DNA of 64,000 nt from Bin5 sp965200685 (GTDB taxonomy: Bacteria; Chloroflexota; Anaerolineae; Caldilineales; Caldilineaceae): contig OZ241379.1 of NCBI GenBank assembly GCA_965200685.1, positions 372,001 to 436,000 of the forward strand, in the 5' to 3' direction. Positions 35,435-44,756 of this stretch are shown piece after piece (position 1 is the first letter of the stretch; each line of letters opens with the position of its first letter). Under the pieces are notes generated by a model. The model did not search any database. It saw only the letters and a program-made list of their open reading frames with translations, and was not told the origin of the DNA. Position numbers and translations under genes: made by a program.

Positions 35435-36568
35435 ATGTCCGTTCCCAACATCTACCAAACCCTCGGCATCACGCCGATCATCAACGCTGGTGGCCACATG
35501 ACGATCTTCGGTGGGTCCATACTCTCGCCGGAGGTGCGTCAAGCAATGGATGCGGCCAACAACGCCTATACACTGATGGAAGATGTTTTCGATGCCACCG
35601 GTAAAGCCATTGCAGAAATGCTAGGCACAGAAGGCGGCCTTGTGACGTCCGGCTGCTACGCGGCCCTGGTGCAGGGTAGTGCGGCGATTCTGACCGGCAA
35701 CGATCCGGCCCGTATCGGACAGCTACCGGATACCAGCGGCATGAAGAATGAATTTCTCATCCAGAAACCCACCCGTTACCATTATGATCGTTGCGTTTCA
35801 ACCCCAGGTGGCAAATTGGTAGAAGTAGGCGACGTGGATAGGGTCACCGCCTCGCAGTTACGAGCGGCTATCGGCCCGCAGACAGCCGGCGTTCTGTTTT
35901 TTGCGAGAGACGAGCGCATCCCCAATACCCTGCCATTGGACGAAGTCATTGCAATCGCCCATGAGGCCGGCGTGTCCGTCCTCGTAGATGCCGCCGGTGA
36001 AGTCTACCCTCTGGAGCGTATGCGGAGCCTCGCCACCAGCGGCGCGGACCTGATCTGTTTCGGCGGCAAATACCTCGGCTCCGGCAACTCGACCGGCATC
36101 CTCTGCGGACAGGCCGAATTTGTCAAGGCCGCACGCCTGAACGGCTTCGTCAGCTACGAAACAGAGAACAACCGCAGCGTAGGCCGAGGATATAAAATCG
36201 ACCGCCAAGAGGTGGTCGGGACCACAGTTGCCTTACGACAATGGTTGGACACCGATCATGAGCAGCGGCTACAACAGCAGGCCGAGCGCATCAGCTTCAT
36301 CACCCAAGGATTGGCACATCTTCCGCATGTGGAGACGCAAAACATATGGGAGGAGGAGGGCGGCCCGTGGATGCGCCTACGCATCCGCTGGGATGAGAAG
36401 GCGACAGGCCGCTCTATTGATGATGTGGCCGCTGCTCTCCAGGCAGGGTCCCCATCGATCTGGGGCCGTACGCAGCCAGATGGGCTGTACCTTGCTGTCC
36501 ATACCCTGCAGGAAGGCGAGACAGAGATCGTTCTCCGCCGTCTACAGGAGGAATTAGGTTCGCTCTAG
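35435..36568 (+). CDS. SelA-like PLP-dependent enzyme (ammonia-lyase/aminotransferase class V-like)
   Basis: A 377-residue fold-type I PLP enzyme resembling SelA and D-glucosaminate-6-phosphate ammonia-lyase, but shorter and without the SelA N-terminal domain. K212 in FGGKYLGSGNSTG should bind PLP, and D185 in LVDAAGE contacts the pyridine nitrogen. ATG 35435 follows AAGGAG by about 9 nt. The pairing with an enolase-superfamily dehydratase suggests a route for sugar or amino-sugar acids. It is distinct from the true SelA at 2028. Its 3' end overlaps the convergent membrane gene by 15 bp. Confidence 0.85.
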   Translation: MSVPNIYQTLGITPIINAGGHMTIFGGSILSPEVRQAMDAANNAYTLMEDVFDATGKAIAEMLGTEGGLVTSGCYAALVQGSAAILTGNDPARIGQLPDTSGMKNEFLIQKPTRYHYDRCVSTPGGKLVEVGDVDRVTASQLRAAIGPQTAGVLFFARDERIPNTLPLDEVIAIAHEAGVSVLVDAAGEVYPLERMRSLATSGADLICFGGKYLGSGNSTGILCGQAEFVKAARLNGFVSYETENNRSVGRGYKIDRQEVVGTTVALRQWLDTDHEQRLQQQAERISFITQGLAHLPHVETQNIWEEEGGPWMRLRIRWDEKATGRSIDDVAAALQAGSPSIWGRTQPDGLYLAVHTLQEGETEIVLRRLQEELGSL

Positions 36569-37108
36569 GATCTTGCGGCCTGAATCACTGAGTCGGCTCC
36601 AGCCTCGCCCGGTTTCGCAGATATCCCGGGCCAGAAGGCTGGGCAGGATCGTGTGTCCATAGTGGCGCACCATCCGTCCATGCCATAGGCCGATAAAACT
36701 GCTACGGACATCCGGCATACTCCAATAGAAGCCGTAGCGTAGGAAGCCGACCAGTTCCCACAGCCACAGAATCAACGCGCCCAGCAACCAAGGCAGCCAG
36801 TAACCGATGAACACAAAAGCTGCGTAGTGTCGGGCCGGGTTGTTATCATCTAGGAGCGACCAACGAAAGCCATCTGGACTCCAAGCTACTGGCGGCGCGC
36901 CCACTAGCTGTTTTAGAAAACGTAAGGGGTTACGGATGTCCGTTAGGCGGATGTGGGCTGTCTGCTCGCCGAAGGCCAGCACAAACGACCGGGTGCCGGC
37001 CTGGGTCTGCGGAAAGCCTGATGCCAGCCGGCTTGTCCCGACGATAAAGCTGTCTATCCCTGCCGCGTTCGCTTTCTTGGTTTGAGAAGAATAGGATTGT
37101 GTCTGCAT
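36554..37108 (-). CDS. Hypothetical membrane protein
   Basis: A 184-residue protein I do not recognise. After a soluble N-terminal half (to about residue 90) there is a long hydrophobic stretch (YAAFVFIGYWLPWLLGALILWLW), long enough for one or two transmembrane helices. A basic, histidine-rich C-terminal tail (WHGRMVRHYGH) follows. I use ATG 37106-37108; a GTG 9 bp upstream is an alternative, and neither has a clear ribosome site. Transcription is convergent with the SelA-like gene. Confidence 0.55.
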   Translation of the reverse strand: MQTQSYSSQTKKANAAGIDSFIVGTSRLASGFPQTQAGTRSFVLAFGEQTAHIRLTDIRNPLRFLKQLVGAPPVAWSPDGFRWSLLDDNNPARHYAAFVFIGYWLPWLLGALILWLWELVGFLRYGFYWSMPDVRSSFIGLWHGRMVRHYGHTILPSLLARDICETGRGWSRLSDSGRKILERT

Positions 37109-37264
37109 GGGAACCACTGGCGTACTGATTTCGCGTCATTATCGCATGCTGCCCTAGATTACCACACTCAGTCTACCTTGCATGACCATACATCGCAAAT
37201 AGAGTAGCACACACAAAAAACAGTACATTTCCAAATAGTAACCAAGTCACTGCTGTGCCCCCAC

Positions 37265-37318
37265 TTTTCGTAACTGCAGTGTACGGACAACGAAAAATCA
37301 ACGAAACGAGGTTACGAA
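37265..37318 (+). promoter_or_regulatory. Mutually exclusive inverted repeats before the FAD/Fe-S dehydrogenase
   Basis: TTTTCGT (37265-37271) can pair with ACGAAAA (37290-37296). Alternatively TTCGTAAC (37267-37274) can pair with GTTACGAA (37311-37318). Both pairings use the same left arm, and the second masks the GAGG element next to the likely start. It may be an RNA switch, or paired operator half-sites. Confidence 0.4.
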
Positions 37319-37354
37319 CTGAACGCAATCAATCTGCAGACCCTTCAACTCGAA

Positions 37355-40213
37355 TTGAGCCGGGAGCTTGACGGTGATGTGCGGTTTGATGACGCTAGTC
37401 GGGCCATGCACGCCACTGATGCCAGTGTCTACCAAATTCTGCCCATAGGTGCTGTCATCCCCCGCAACCGGGAGGACGTAGCCAAGGTTGTAAACATTTG
37501 CGGCAGCTACGGTATCTCCATCACCGCGCGGGGTGGTGGTACTTCCCAGGCCGGGCAGGCCATTGGCGCGGGCATCTCCCTAGACTTCTCCCGTTATATG
37601 AACCGCCTACTGGCCTTGGACGTAGCTGGCAAAACCGTCACCGTTGAGCCTGGGATCATTCTTGATGAGCTGAATACACAGCTTGAGCCATACGGCCTGT
37701 ACCTGCCCTTGGACCTATCAACGGCCAATCGAGCCACAATCGGCGGGATGATCGCCAACAACTCCGCCGGTACCCGCTCCGTGATTTATGGCAAAACCAT
37801 AGATTATGTTGAATCCCTAGAGATCGTCCTAGCTGACGGTAGTCTTGTCCATGTGGGAGCATTGCCGGATGCGCTCTTGCAGGCGAAACTGACACAGAAC
37901 GATCTGGAAGGCACTGCCTATCGGACAGTACGACGGCTCGGCATGGAACTACAGGACGAGATCCGGCAGCACTATCCCCGCATTTTACGCCGGGTCGGAG
38001 GCTACAATCTGGACGAATTCGTATCGGCTGCATGTCCGTTCAATCTAGCGAAAATCCTCGTCGGCTCGGAAGGGACCCTCGGCCTAACAGTGGCAGCCAC
38101 ACTACGGCTAGTCCCCCTCCCCCCCCAACGTGCCCTCTGTAGCGTACAATTCGACGATCTGCTGGAGGCAATGGCCGCCACACCGGTGATCTTGGAACAT
38201 GGTCCGTCCGCGGTAGAGTTGGTGGACCGTTTTCTCCTGGACAAAACCCGAGGCCGCATTGAATTCGAGCCTCTGCGTAGTTTCATTCACGGGGACCCCG
38301 GCGCGGTGCTGCTTGTGGAGTTTTTTGGCGAATCGGATGCCGAACTGAGTGGGAAGATCGAGCGTTTGGAGACAGATTTAGGCGCGCGTCATCTGGGCAG
38401 CCACATGCACCGGGCCATCAAAGCAGCCGACCAAACCCGCATTTGGGAGCTACGTCGAGCCGCATTGGGCCTGACCATGTCCCAGACGGGTGACTCCAAG
38501 GCGATCTCCTTTGTAGAAGATACCGCTGTCCCACCGCAACGATTGCAGGAGTATATCAAAAATTTTCAGGCGATCTTGAAAAAATATGACACTGAGGCCG
38601 GCTTTTACGCCCACGCCTCCGTCGGGCTGCTGCACATCCGCCCCGTCGTAGATATGAAAACCGCACAGGGGGTGCAACGGTTCCAGGACATTGCCGAGGA
38701 AGTGGCGGATCTCGTGCTGGAGTACGGCGGTGCGCTCTCCGGCGAACATGGGGATGGGCTGGTACGGGCCCCATTTCAGGAGAAAATATTCGGGCCTGTG
38801 TTGTACGATGCCTTCTGTCAAATAAAATCCGCTTTTGATCCGACAGGTTTGCTCAACCCAGGCAAAATCGTTCACGCCCCGGCCTTGTTATCAAATTTAC
38901 GCTTTGGGCCGGACTACCAGACCCGGGCCTATGAAACCGCCTTTGACTTTTCTGATTTCGGTGGCCTGCTGCGGGCGACAGAACAGTGCAGCGGCGTGGG
39001 GGCCTGCCGTAAGACCCTCAGCGGCACTATGTGCCCATCGTATATGGCGACCCGTAACGAAATTGACAGTACCCGAGGCCGAGCTAACGCCCTACGCCTG
39101 GCCCTGAACGGTGGCCTACAGTCTACTGGCTTCGGCGATAAAGATCTGCTGCCGGTGCTAGAGCTGTGCCTAGAATGCAAGGCCTGCAAACGAGAGTGCC
39201 CCACCGGCGTAGACATGGCCCGCTTGAAAAGTGAATTTCTGCACCAGTACCACACCCGCTACGGCGCATCATTCAAAGATCGGATGCTATCCCAAGCCGA
39301 GCCGCTCGCTCTGTGGGGTAGCCATCTTACGCCATTCTCAAACTGGTTGGCTGCTGCCGCGGTCGTGCGTCTGCTGAATGAATGGCTGTTCGGCCTGGAC
39401 CGGCGTCGTCCCCTACCGGCCTTTGCCCGCCGCCCATTTACCAAAACTGAAATGGCCAAACACCGAACATCCAAGCCTACAAGCCGCTGTAGTTCACAGT
39501 TACAGGCCCCTGGTGTTACAGTGGCTCTCTTCGCAGACACTTTCAACAATTTTTACGAGCCATCGCAGCTTTCCGCCGCTGTCAAGGTGCTGGAAAACTG
39601 CGATGCACAGGTGATTGTTCCACCTCGAGTCTGTTGCGGGCGGCCGCTCATTTCCAAAGGATTTTTGAACGCAGCCACTCGCCAAGCCCAGGCCACGCTT
39701 GACACGCTTCTACCCCTAGCGCAAGCGGGTACACCGATCCTCTTCTGCGAGCCAAGCTGCTACTCAGCGGTGAAGGACGATCACCCCCGCTTGCTACGCA
39801 GCAAGGCCCAGGCGGATGCGCTGAAAGTGGCGGACGCCTGTCTGCTGTTCGAAGAGTGGGCCGGCCCGCGCAGGCCCACAGCCCAAGCGGGCCCGTCCAA
39901 AGTAATCGTTCACGGGCACTGTCATCAGAAGGCATTGGTGGGAATGCAGGCGTTGCAACAGCTTCTGGCCGCCATCCCCGACTGCGATGTAACCTTGCTG
40001 GACAGTGGCTGCTGTGGATTGGCAGGATTGTTCGGCTACGAGCACTATGATGTCTCCCAAGCCATCGGCGAGCGTCGGCTATTGCCGGCCGTGCGGGCAT
40101 TGGATGAGGACGAAGTGATCGTCAGCTCCGGCTTCTCCTGCCGCCAACAGATCAAACATTTCACCGGCGTGCAGGCCCATTCGCCCATGTCTCTCATCGC
40201 CTCCCTGCTTTGA
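37355..40213 (+). CDS. Fused FAD-linked / Fe-S D-lactate-type dehydrogenase (GlcD-GlpC fusion)
   Basis: A 952-residue D-2-hydroxyacid dehydrogenase. The N-terminal FAD_binding_4 domain has RGGGTSQAGQAIG and the following ANNSAGTRS. The FAD-oxidase C domain carries SGEHGDGLVRA. Two cysteine clusters of ferredoxin type follow (CSGVGACRKTLSGTMCPS and CLECKACKRECP) for two 4Fe-4S clusters. A CCG pair (CCGRPLISKG and HGHCHQKALVG...DSGCCG) is as in GlpC/LldE. It oxidises D-lactate or glycolate-like acids to keto acids and passes electrons to the quinone pool. TTG 37355 is the first usual start; a CTG at 37319 behind GAGG gives a more family-like N-terminus. Confidence 0.9.
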   Translation: MSRELDGDVRFDDASRAMHATDASVYQILPIGAVIPRNREDVAKVVNICGSYGISITARGGGTSQAGQAIGAGISLDFSRYMNRLLALDVAGKTVTVEPGIILDELNTQLEPYGLYLPLDLSTANRATIGGMIANNSAGTRSVIYGKTIDYVESLEIVLADGSLVHVGALPDALLQAKLTQNDLEGTAYRTVRRLGMELQDEIRQHYPRILRRVGGYNLDEFVSAACPFNLAKILVGSEGTLGLTVAATLRLVPLPPQRALCSVQFDDLLEAMAATPVILEHGPSAVELVDRFLLDKTRGRIEFEPLRSFIHGDPGAVLLVEFFGESDAELSGKIERLETDLGARHLGSHMHRAIKAADQTRIWELRRAALGLTMSQTGDSKAISFVEDTAVPPQRLQEYIKNFQAILKKYDTEAGFYAHASVGLLHIRPVVDMKTAQGVQRFQDIAEEVADLVLEYGGALSGEHGDGLVRAPFQEKIFGPVLYDAFCQIKSAFDPTGLLNPGKIVHAPALLSNLRFGPDYQTRAYETAFDFSDFGGLLRATEQCSGVGACRKTLSGTMCPSYMATRNEIDSTRGRANALRLALNGGLQSTGFGDKDLLPVLELCLECKACKRECPTGVDMARLKSEFLHQYHTRYGASFKDRMLSQAEPLALWGSHLTPFSNWLAAAAVVRLLNEWLFGLDRRRPLPAFARRPFTKTEMAKHRTSKPTSRCSSQLQAPGVTVALFADTFNNFYEPSQLSAAVKVLENCDAQVIVPPRVCCGRPLISKGFLNAATRQAQATLDTLLPLAQAGTPILFCEPSCYSAVKDDHPRLLRSKAQADALKVADACLLFEEWAGPRRPTAQAGPSKVIVHGHCHQKALVGMQALQQLLAAIPDCDVTLLDSGCCGLAGLFGYEHYDVSQAIGERRLLPAVRALDEDEVIVSSGFSCRQQIKHFTGVQAHSPMSLIASLL

Positions 40214-40477
40214 AAGATAGAACGAGAATCAGAGCGCGGGTGTACTGCAGAGCGTACAATCACTCGCCACTGGTATTATAATGATAGCAGATTGGCGCGC
40301 TTGTAGTATACTTACTGTATTCAGCATGTCGATTTCAAGCAGGATTCACGGGTTTTCAGGAATCAAATCAGGATAGTGAAGCCTTTCACTCTGATCATCC
40401 TAGACAATGTGTACATCACGATCAAATCCCGGTCTCGTTCCCTACATTCCTGAGCCACAAACAAAGAACAGAAGGAT

Positions 40478-41752
40478 ATGTCTGTGAAACTCCGACCTCT
40501 CTATTCCCTGCTATTGCATGGGCTATGGCTCTGCGTTCTAACCATTTCCGCTCTGCTACTGCTCGCGGGTTGCAGTCTCAACGTGCCGACGCCGACCCCG
40601 ACAAAGACGCCTGTTGAACAGACCGATACGCTGGCATCTTCGACTGATACACCCATGCCTCCACCGCCGACCAATACACCCATGCCCCCGCCGCCAACCA
40701 ATACACCCATACCCCCACAAACAGCTAATACGGTGCCTATCCCCGCAAACAGTGCGCCCTACACAGGACTGGCCGTTGAGGATGTCTCTCTGCTGGCAAA
40801 ATCGCCGATCTTCATCTGTATCAACAACGACAGCGTATCCCGCACGACCCATTACGGTCTCAACGCGGCGGATGTGACGTATGAATATATTGTCGATGGG
40901 TACACACTGACCCGCCTCACCAGTATGTACCAGAGCACATTGGCTACGCGCATTGGCCCGGTACGCAGCGCGCGCCTGCCCAACATTTGGATGACATATA
41001 TGTACGATGGCGTGTTGGCCTGCTCCGGTGCCAGTGAGGAGGTACGTTATTTACTGAAAAATGAAGTCGGCTTCCCCTATCTGGACGCGGACATTGATGA
41101 CCCGTCGAATACAGTCTATTTTTTCAGCTTGGGCATCGACTTTCGGACCCGCTTACAGGGAAGCACCGGTGGGGTACGTAACTGGCTACAGGACATGGCA
41201 CAGCGGTGTCAGAATCCGGACGTTCTAGCCCCTGGGGCGCAAGAATACTGCGAAAGAATTTTCCATCCTCGGTTGATGCAAAATGGTGAGCTGCGCCCCT
41301 GGGCATGGGCCGGTTTCACATTCAACCAGATACCCCCAGACTTCTCGGCCGGCGAGGCCAGCACAATCCACATCCCCTACCCAGGGGGCAACAGCGTAGA
41401 GTGGCGCTACGACCCGACGAGTACACGCTACCTCCGATATCAAGGAGGCGCGCCCCATATAGACCAGGCAACAGGCCAGCAGATCAGCAGTGATAATGTG
41501 ATTGTTATCTTCGCCGAACACGAACTGACCGATATTGTCGAAGATAGCTTCGGTACCCTCGGCGTAGACATTCAGTTGTACGGATTTGGAGATCTGCGGA
41601 TTTTTCGCAATGGAAAGTTCTACGAGGGAACTTGGCGGGCGAACGACCAAAGCCCGCCCCGCTGGCTCGGCCCCGGCGAACGGACCATTACCCTGAAGCC
41701 GGGCCGCAGTTGGGTACAAGTCGTGCGCACGACCGATACAATCAACTATTAA
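40478..41752 (+). CDS. DUF3048 (YerB-like) lipoprotein
   Basis: A 424-residue lipoprotein with lipobox LLAGC (C32) and a Pro/Thr-rich spacer (TPMPPPPTN repeats, about 50-75). The DUF3048 domain follows: YTGLAVEDVSLLAKSPIFICINN and ADVTYEYIVDGYTLTRLT, then TRIGPVRSAR. The family is widespread in Gram-positives and Chloroflexota, with no assigned reaction; YerB is a putative surface lipoprotein. ATG 40478 has AAGGAT very close; an in-frame GTG at 40484 has better spacing. It may share a transcript with pyk, which follows by 21 bp. The 264-bp gap before it holds no gene I can recognise. Confidence 0.86.
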   Translation: MSVKLRPLYSLLLHGLWLCVLTISALLLLAGCSLNVPTPTPTKTPVEQTDTLASSTDTPMPPPPTNTPMPPPPTNTPIPPQTANTVPIPANSAPYTGLAVEDVSLLAKSPIFICINNDSVSRTTHYGLNAADVTYEYIVDGYTLTRLTSMYQSTLATRIGPVRSARLPNIWMTYMYDGVLACSGASEEVRYLLKNEVGFPYLDADIDDPSNTVYFFSLGIDFRTRLQGSTGGVRNWLQDMAQRCQNPDVLAPGAQEYCERIFHPRLMQNGELRPWAWAGFTFNQIPPDFSAGEASTIHIPYPGGNSVEWRYDPTSTRYLRYQGGAPHIDQATGQQISSDNVIVIFAEHELTDIVEDSFGTLGVDIQLYGFGDLRIFRNGKFYEGTWRANDQSPPRWLGPGERTITLKPGRSWVQVVRTTDTINY

Positions 41753-41773
41753 AGACAAGGGATTGCCAAAAGA

Positions 41774-43282
41774 ATGATGTTGTCACGGCAGAGTTCCGCT
41801 ATCAAACCTCTTCGGGTGAAGATTGTCTGTACAATTGGCCCGGCCAGCGCAGATATGGATATTCTCACGCAAATGATCGACGCGGGCATGAATGTGGCAC
41901 GCATCAACATGAGCCATGGTGATCACGAAATCCATGCCCAAAATATCCAAATGATCCGTGAGATTGCTCAGATACGCAAGCAACCAGTGGCAATTTTGGC
42001 AGATCTACAGGGCCCGAAGATCCGGGTAGGCACAATGCAGAAGGGGAATATCCCGCTAGTGGCCGGTGAAGAGTTGATTTTGACTTCGGAAAAGATAATC
42101 GGCCAACCAGGCCGTGTGCCGGTCCAAAATCCAGAGGTAGTGGCGAGTGTCAAAGCGGGCGATCGGATTCTGTTAGACGATGGGTTGCTGGAGCTGAAAG
42201 TGCTCAATACAACCCGGAGCGCAATTCTGACTCAGGTGATCATTGGCGGCTTTCTGGAAGATCGCAAGGGCATAAATTTGCCCGACACGAAACTGGTTAT
42301 CCCGCCAATGACCGACAAGGACCGGGTTGATGTAGAATTTGCACTGCAACAGAAGGCCGACTGGATCGCTCTCAGTTTTGTACGTACTGCGGCCGATGTC
42401 CACAAACTGCGCGCCTTGATTCAGGAGCGGGGCCCTTTGGGCTGCACAACGCCGATTATTTCCAAGATCGAGAAGCCGGAGGCTGTCCAGAACATTGTCG
42501 AAATCATAGAGGCATCCGATGGCATTATGGTCGCGCGGGGGGATCTTGGCATTGAGATCAGCCCGGAAGAAGTGCCGATGACCCAGAAGAAAATTATCGA
42601 TCTCTGCATTGAGACGGACAAGCCGGTCATTACCGCGACACAGATGCTTGATTCCATGATCCGCAATCCGCGCCCTACCCGTGCTGAAGCGAGCGATGTG
42701 GCCAATGCTGTGCTAGATGGCAGTGACGGCATTATGCTCTCCGGCGAGACCGCCACCGGAGAATATCCAGTCCAGTCTGTGCAGACTATGGCGAAAATTG
42801 CCAGAAAGGCGGAAGAGGCTATCCTAAACAGTATGCACCTACATCCCCCATACCGCCCGGTCGTCACAGCGCAGCAGTCAATTGATGATGTAGTCAGTGA
42901 TGCGGTCAGTCAAGCGACCGTGGCCGCTGCCCGCAGTGTAAAGGCTGCCGCCATCATCGCGCCGACGGTCAGCGGTTCAACCGCCAAAAAACTAGCCCGC
43001 TTCCGCCCATCTATGCCGATTATCGCGGTGACGCCTAATCCTCTAATCTATCGACAACTGGCCATGTTCTGGGGAGTCTATCCCCTGTTGGGCCAGCCCA
43101 TGGATACCATCGACCAATTGCTAGAAAATGCAGTACAGACTGCCCTGCAGGCCGGCTATATCAACCCAGAGGATGTGACAGTCGTGACCGGTGGGGTTGT
43201 AGAGGGTATGTCCGGTAGGGGTGTTACCAATCTGATGACTGTCCGTAGGGTTGCCAAAACTGCAGTGAGCAGGGATCAATAG
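41774..43282 (+). CDS. pyk: Pyruvate kinase
   Basis: A 502-residue glycolytic enzyme making pyruvate and ATP from phosphoenolpyruvate. The N-terminal block KIVCTIGPAS, the signature ARINMSHG, LADLQGPKIRVG, ISKIEKPEAV and MVARGDLGIEI (metal and phosphate site) are all present. The ADP-binding C-terminal domain includes TVSGSTAKKLARFRP. Length is normal, with no truncation. AAGGG precedes ATG 41774. It is convergent with the MFS gene downstream. Confidence 0.97.
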   Translation: MMLSRQSSAIKPLRVKIVCTIGPASADMDILTQMIDAGMNVARINMSHGDHEIHAQNIQMIREIAQIRKQPVAILADLQGPKIRVGTMQKGNIPLVAGEELILTSEKIIGQPGRVPVQNPEVVASVKAGDRILLDDGLLELKVLNTTRSAILTQVIIGGFLEDRKGINLPDTKLVIPPMTDKDRVDVEFALQQKADWIALSFVRTAADVHKLRALIQERGPLGCTTPIISKIEKPEAVQNIVEIIEASDGIMVARGDLGIEISPEEVPMTQKKIIDLCIETDKPVITATQMLDSMIRNPRPTRAEASDVANAVLDGSDGIMLSGETATGEYPVQSVQTMAKIARKAEEAILNSMHLHPPYRPVVTAQQSIDDVVSDAVSQATVAAARSVKAAAIIAPTVSGSTAKKLARFRPSMPIIAVTPNPLIYRQLAMFWGVYPLLGQPMDTIDQLLENAVQTALQAGYINPEDVTVVTGGVVEGMSGRGVTNLMTVRRVAKTAVSRDQ

Positions 43283-43306
43283 CCAGTAACCGCCGTTCAC
43301 AGGCCA

Positions 43307-44701
43307 TTAGAGAACCTTGGGCAGATCGTTTCCCGCTTCGGTGATGGCCCGACGCACGTCTACCCGCGGCAATATCACCAGCCCCACCACGAAGAAAAGA
43401 ATCAGTGAAATGATGGCCGGCCGTAGGCTACCGGTTATCTGATTGACTACACCGAAGAGTAGGGGCCCCAACCAGGACGTACCCCGCTCGCTCACTTCAT
43501 AGATGGAGAAGAACTCTGCCTCCTTCCCTGCGGGGATCATCTGGGCAAATAGGCTGCGGCTGATCGCTTGGCTGCCGCCCATGACAACAGCCATGGATAT
43601 GCCCAAAATCCAGAACTCAATGAAGCGGCTCTCCCCGCGCAAGCCCACATAAGCGTACGTCACCACCGCTAACCAGACAAACAGCCCGATGATCACAGCC
43701 CGTTTTGCGCCGACTTGGGCCGCAATTTTCCCAAAAAGCAGCGCGCCCCCAAAGGCCACAAATTGCATCATCAGAATGACCCAGATCAGCTGACTCTGAC
43801 CAATCTCTACCCCACCCCGGCTTAACGGAGCAACCGCGAAGATCGGGGCAACCGCGCCTACAGTTGAGATGCCATCATTATAGAACATGTAGGCGATGAG
43901 AAAGCGGATGGTGTGGGGGTATTGTTTGGCCTCTTTGAATGTTTCCCGCAGTTGTTTGAAACCGATTGTCAGATAGGTGTCACCCGCGGGCAGGACCCGG
44001 GCTGCATGCCGGGAGCGCAGCCGACTCCAAGTGACGAAGGACCAGCCTAACCACCATAGCCCTCCAGAGAACAGGTTGATGCGTACTGCCAGCCCAGTGT
44101 CAAGGCCGATAGCATCCCGAAATTGGTATAAGGCCAGATTGCCGATGAGCAGAAGGCCACCGCCCAGATAGCCCAGTGCCTGCGCAATGGACGACACCCG
44201 GTCCCGGTCGTCCGGCTTGGCGATGTCCGGCAAAAATGCGTTGTAGAAAACAAGGGCCGCGCCAAAGGACAGGTTGGCGATAATCAACAGCCCCCCCCCT
44301 AGCTCCCAGGTTTCATTGGTGAGAAAAAACATCGCCATGGTCGCGCCAGAGCCGATAAAGGCGAAGATCTGCATCAATCTCTTGCGTAGATGGGAATAGT
44401 CTGCAATCGCGCCGAGGAGCGGCAGGAACAGTGCCTGTAAGACAACCGAAACCGAAATACAGTAGGGCATGTAGGAGTCCGGCGCGATAGGAATACCGAA
44501 GAAGCGGGTCAGGCCATCGGGGCCGGCCGCCTCTGCCGCAAGGTTGGCCATGTATGGGCCGAGAAAGACGACCATGACCGTTGTGGAAAAGGCTGAATTC
44601 GCCCAATCGTAGAAGTACCAGCCGAACTGCTCCCGGCGGTCTCCGGGTTTGGGATCATCTGTAGGCGGTACATCTGTGGCAACCATCGAATCTCTCGACA
44701 T
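43307..44701 (-). CDS. MFS transporter of the UMF1/Atg22-like family
   Basis: A 464-residue integral membrane protein with about 12 helices. The family block GWYFYDWANSAFSTTVMVVFLGPY opens the first helix, and LGAIADYSHLRKRL follows between helices 2 and 3. The family (UMF1, related to vacuolar Atg22) exports amino acids or related small molecules; bacterial substrates are mostly unknown. CAGGAG lies 8 nt before ATG 44699-44701. It is separated by 55 bp from mtaB, which is transcribed in the same direction upstream, and could be co-transcribed. Confidence 0.88.
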   Translation of the reverse strand: MSRDSMVATDVPPTDDPKPGDRREQFGWYFYDWANSAFSTTVMVVFLGPYMANLAAEAAGPDGLTRFFGIPIAPDSYMPYCISVSVVLQALFLPLLGAIADYSHLRKRLMQIFAFIGSGATMAMFFLTNETWELGGGLLIIANLSFGAALVFYNAFLPDIAKPDDRDRVSSIAQALGYLGGGLLLIGNLALYQFRDAIGLDTGLAVRINLFSGGLWWLGWSFVTWSRLRSRHAARVLPAGDTYLTIGFKQLRETFKEAKQYPHTIRFLIAYMFYNDGISTVGAVAPIFAVAPLSRGGVEIGQSQLIWVILMMQFVAFGGALLFGKIAAQVGAKRAVIIGLFVWLAVVTYAYVGLRGESRFIEFWILGISMAVVMGGSQAISRSLFAQMIPAGKEAEFFSIYEVSERGTSWLGPLLFGVVNQITGSLRPAIISLILFFVVGLVILPRVDVRRAITEAGNDLPKVL

Positions 44702-44756
44702 AGCACACTCCTGATGTGATTCTTGTCAGCTTGGCAGCCGGCTGACGACCTGCCAG

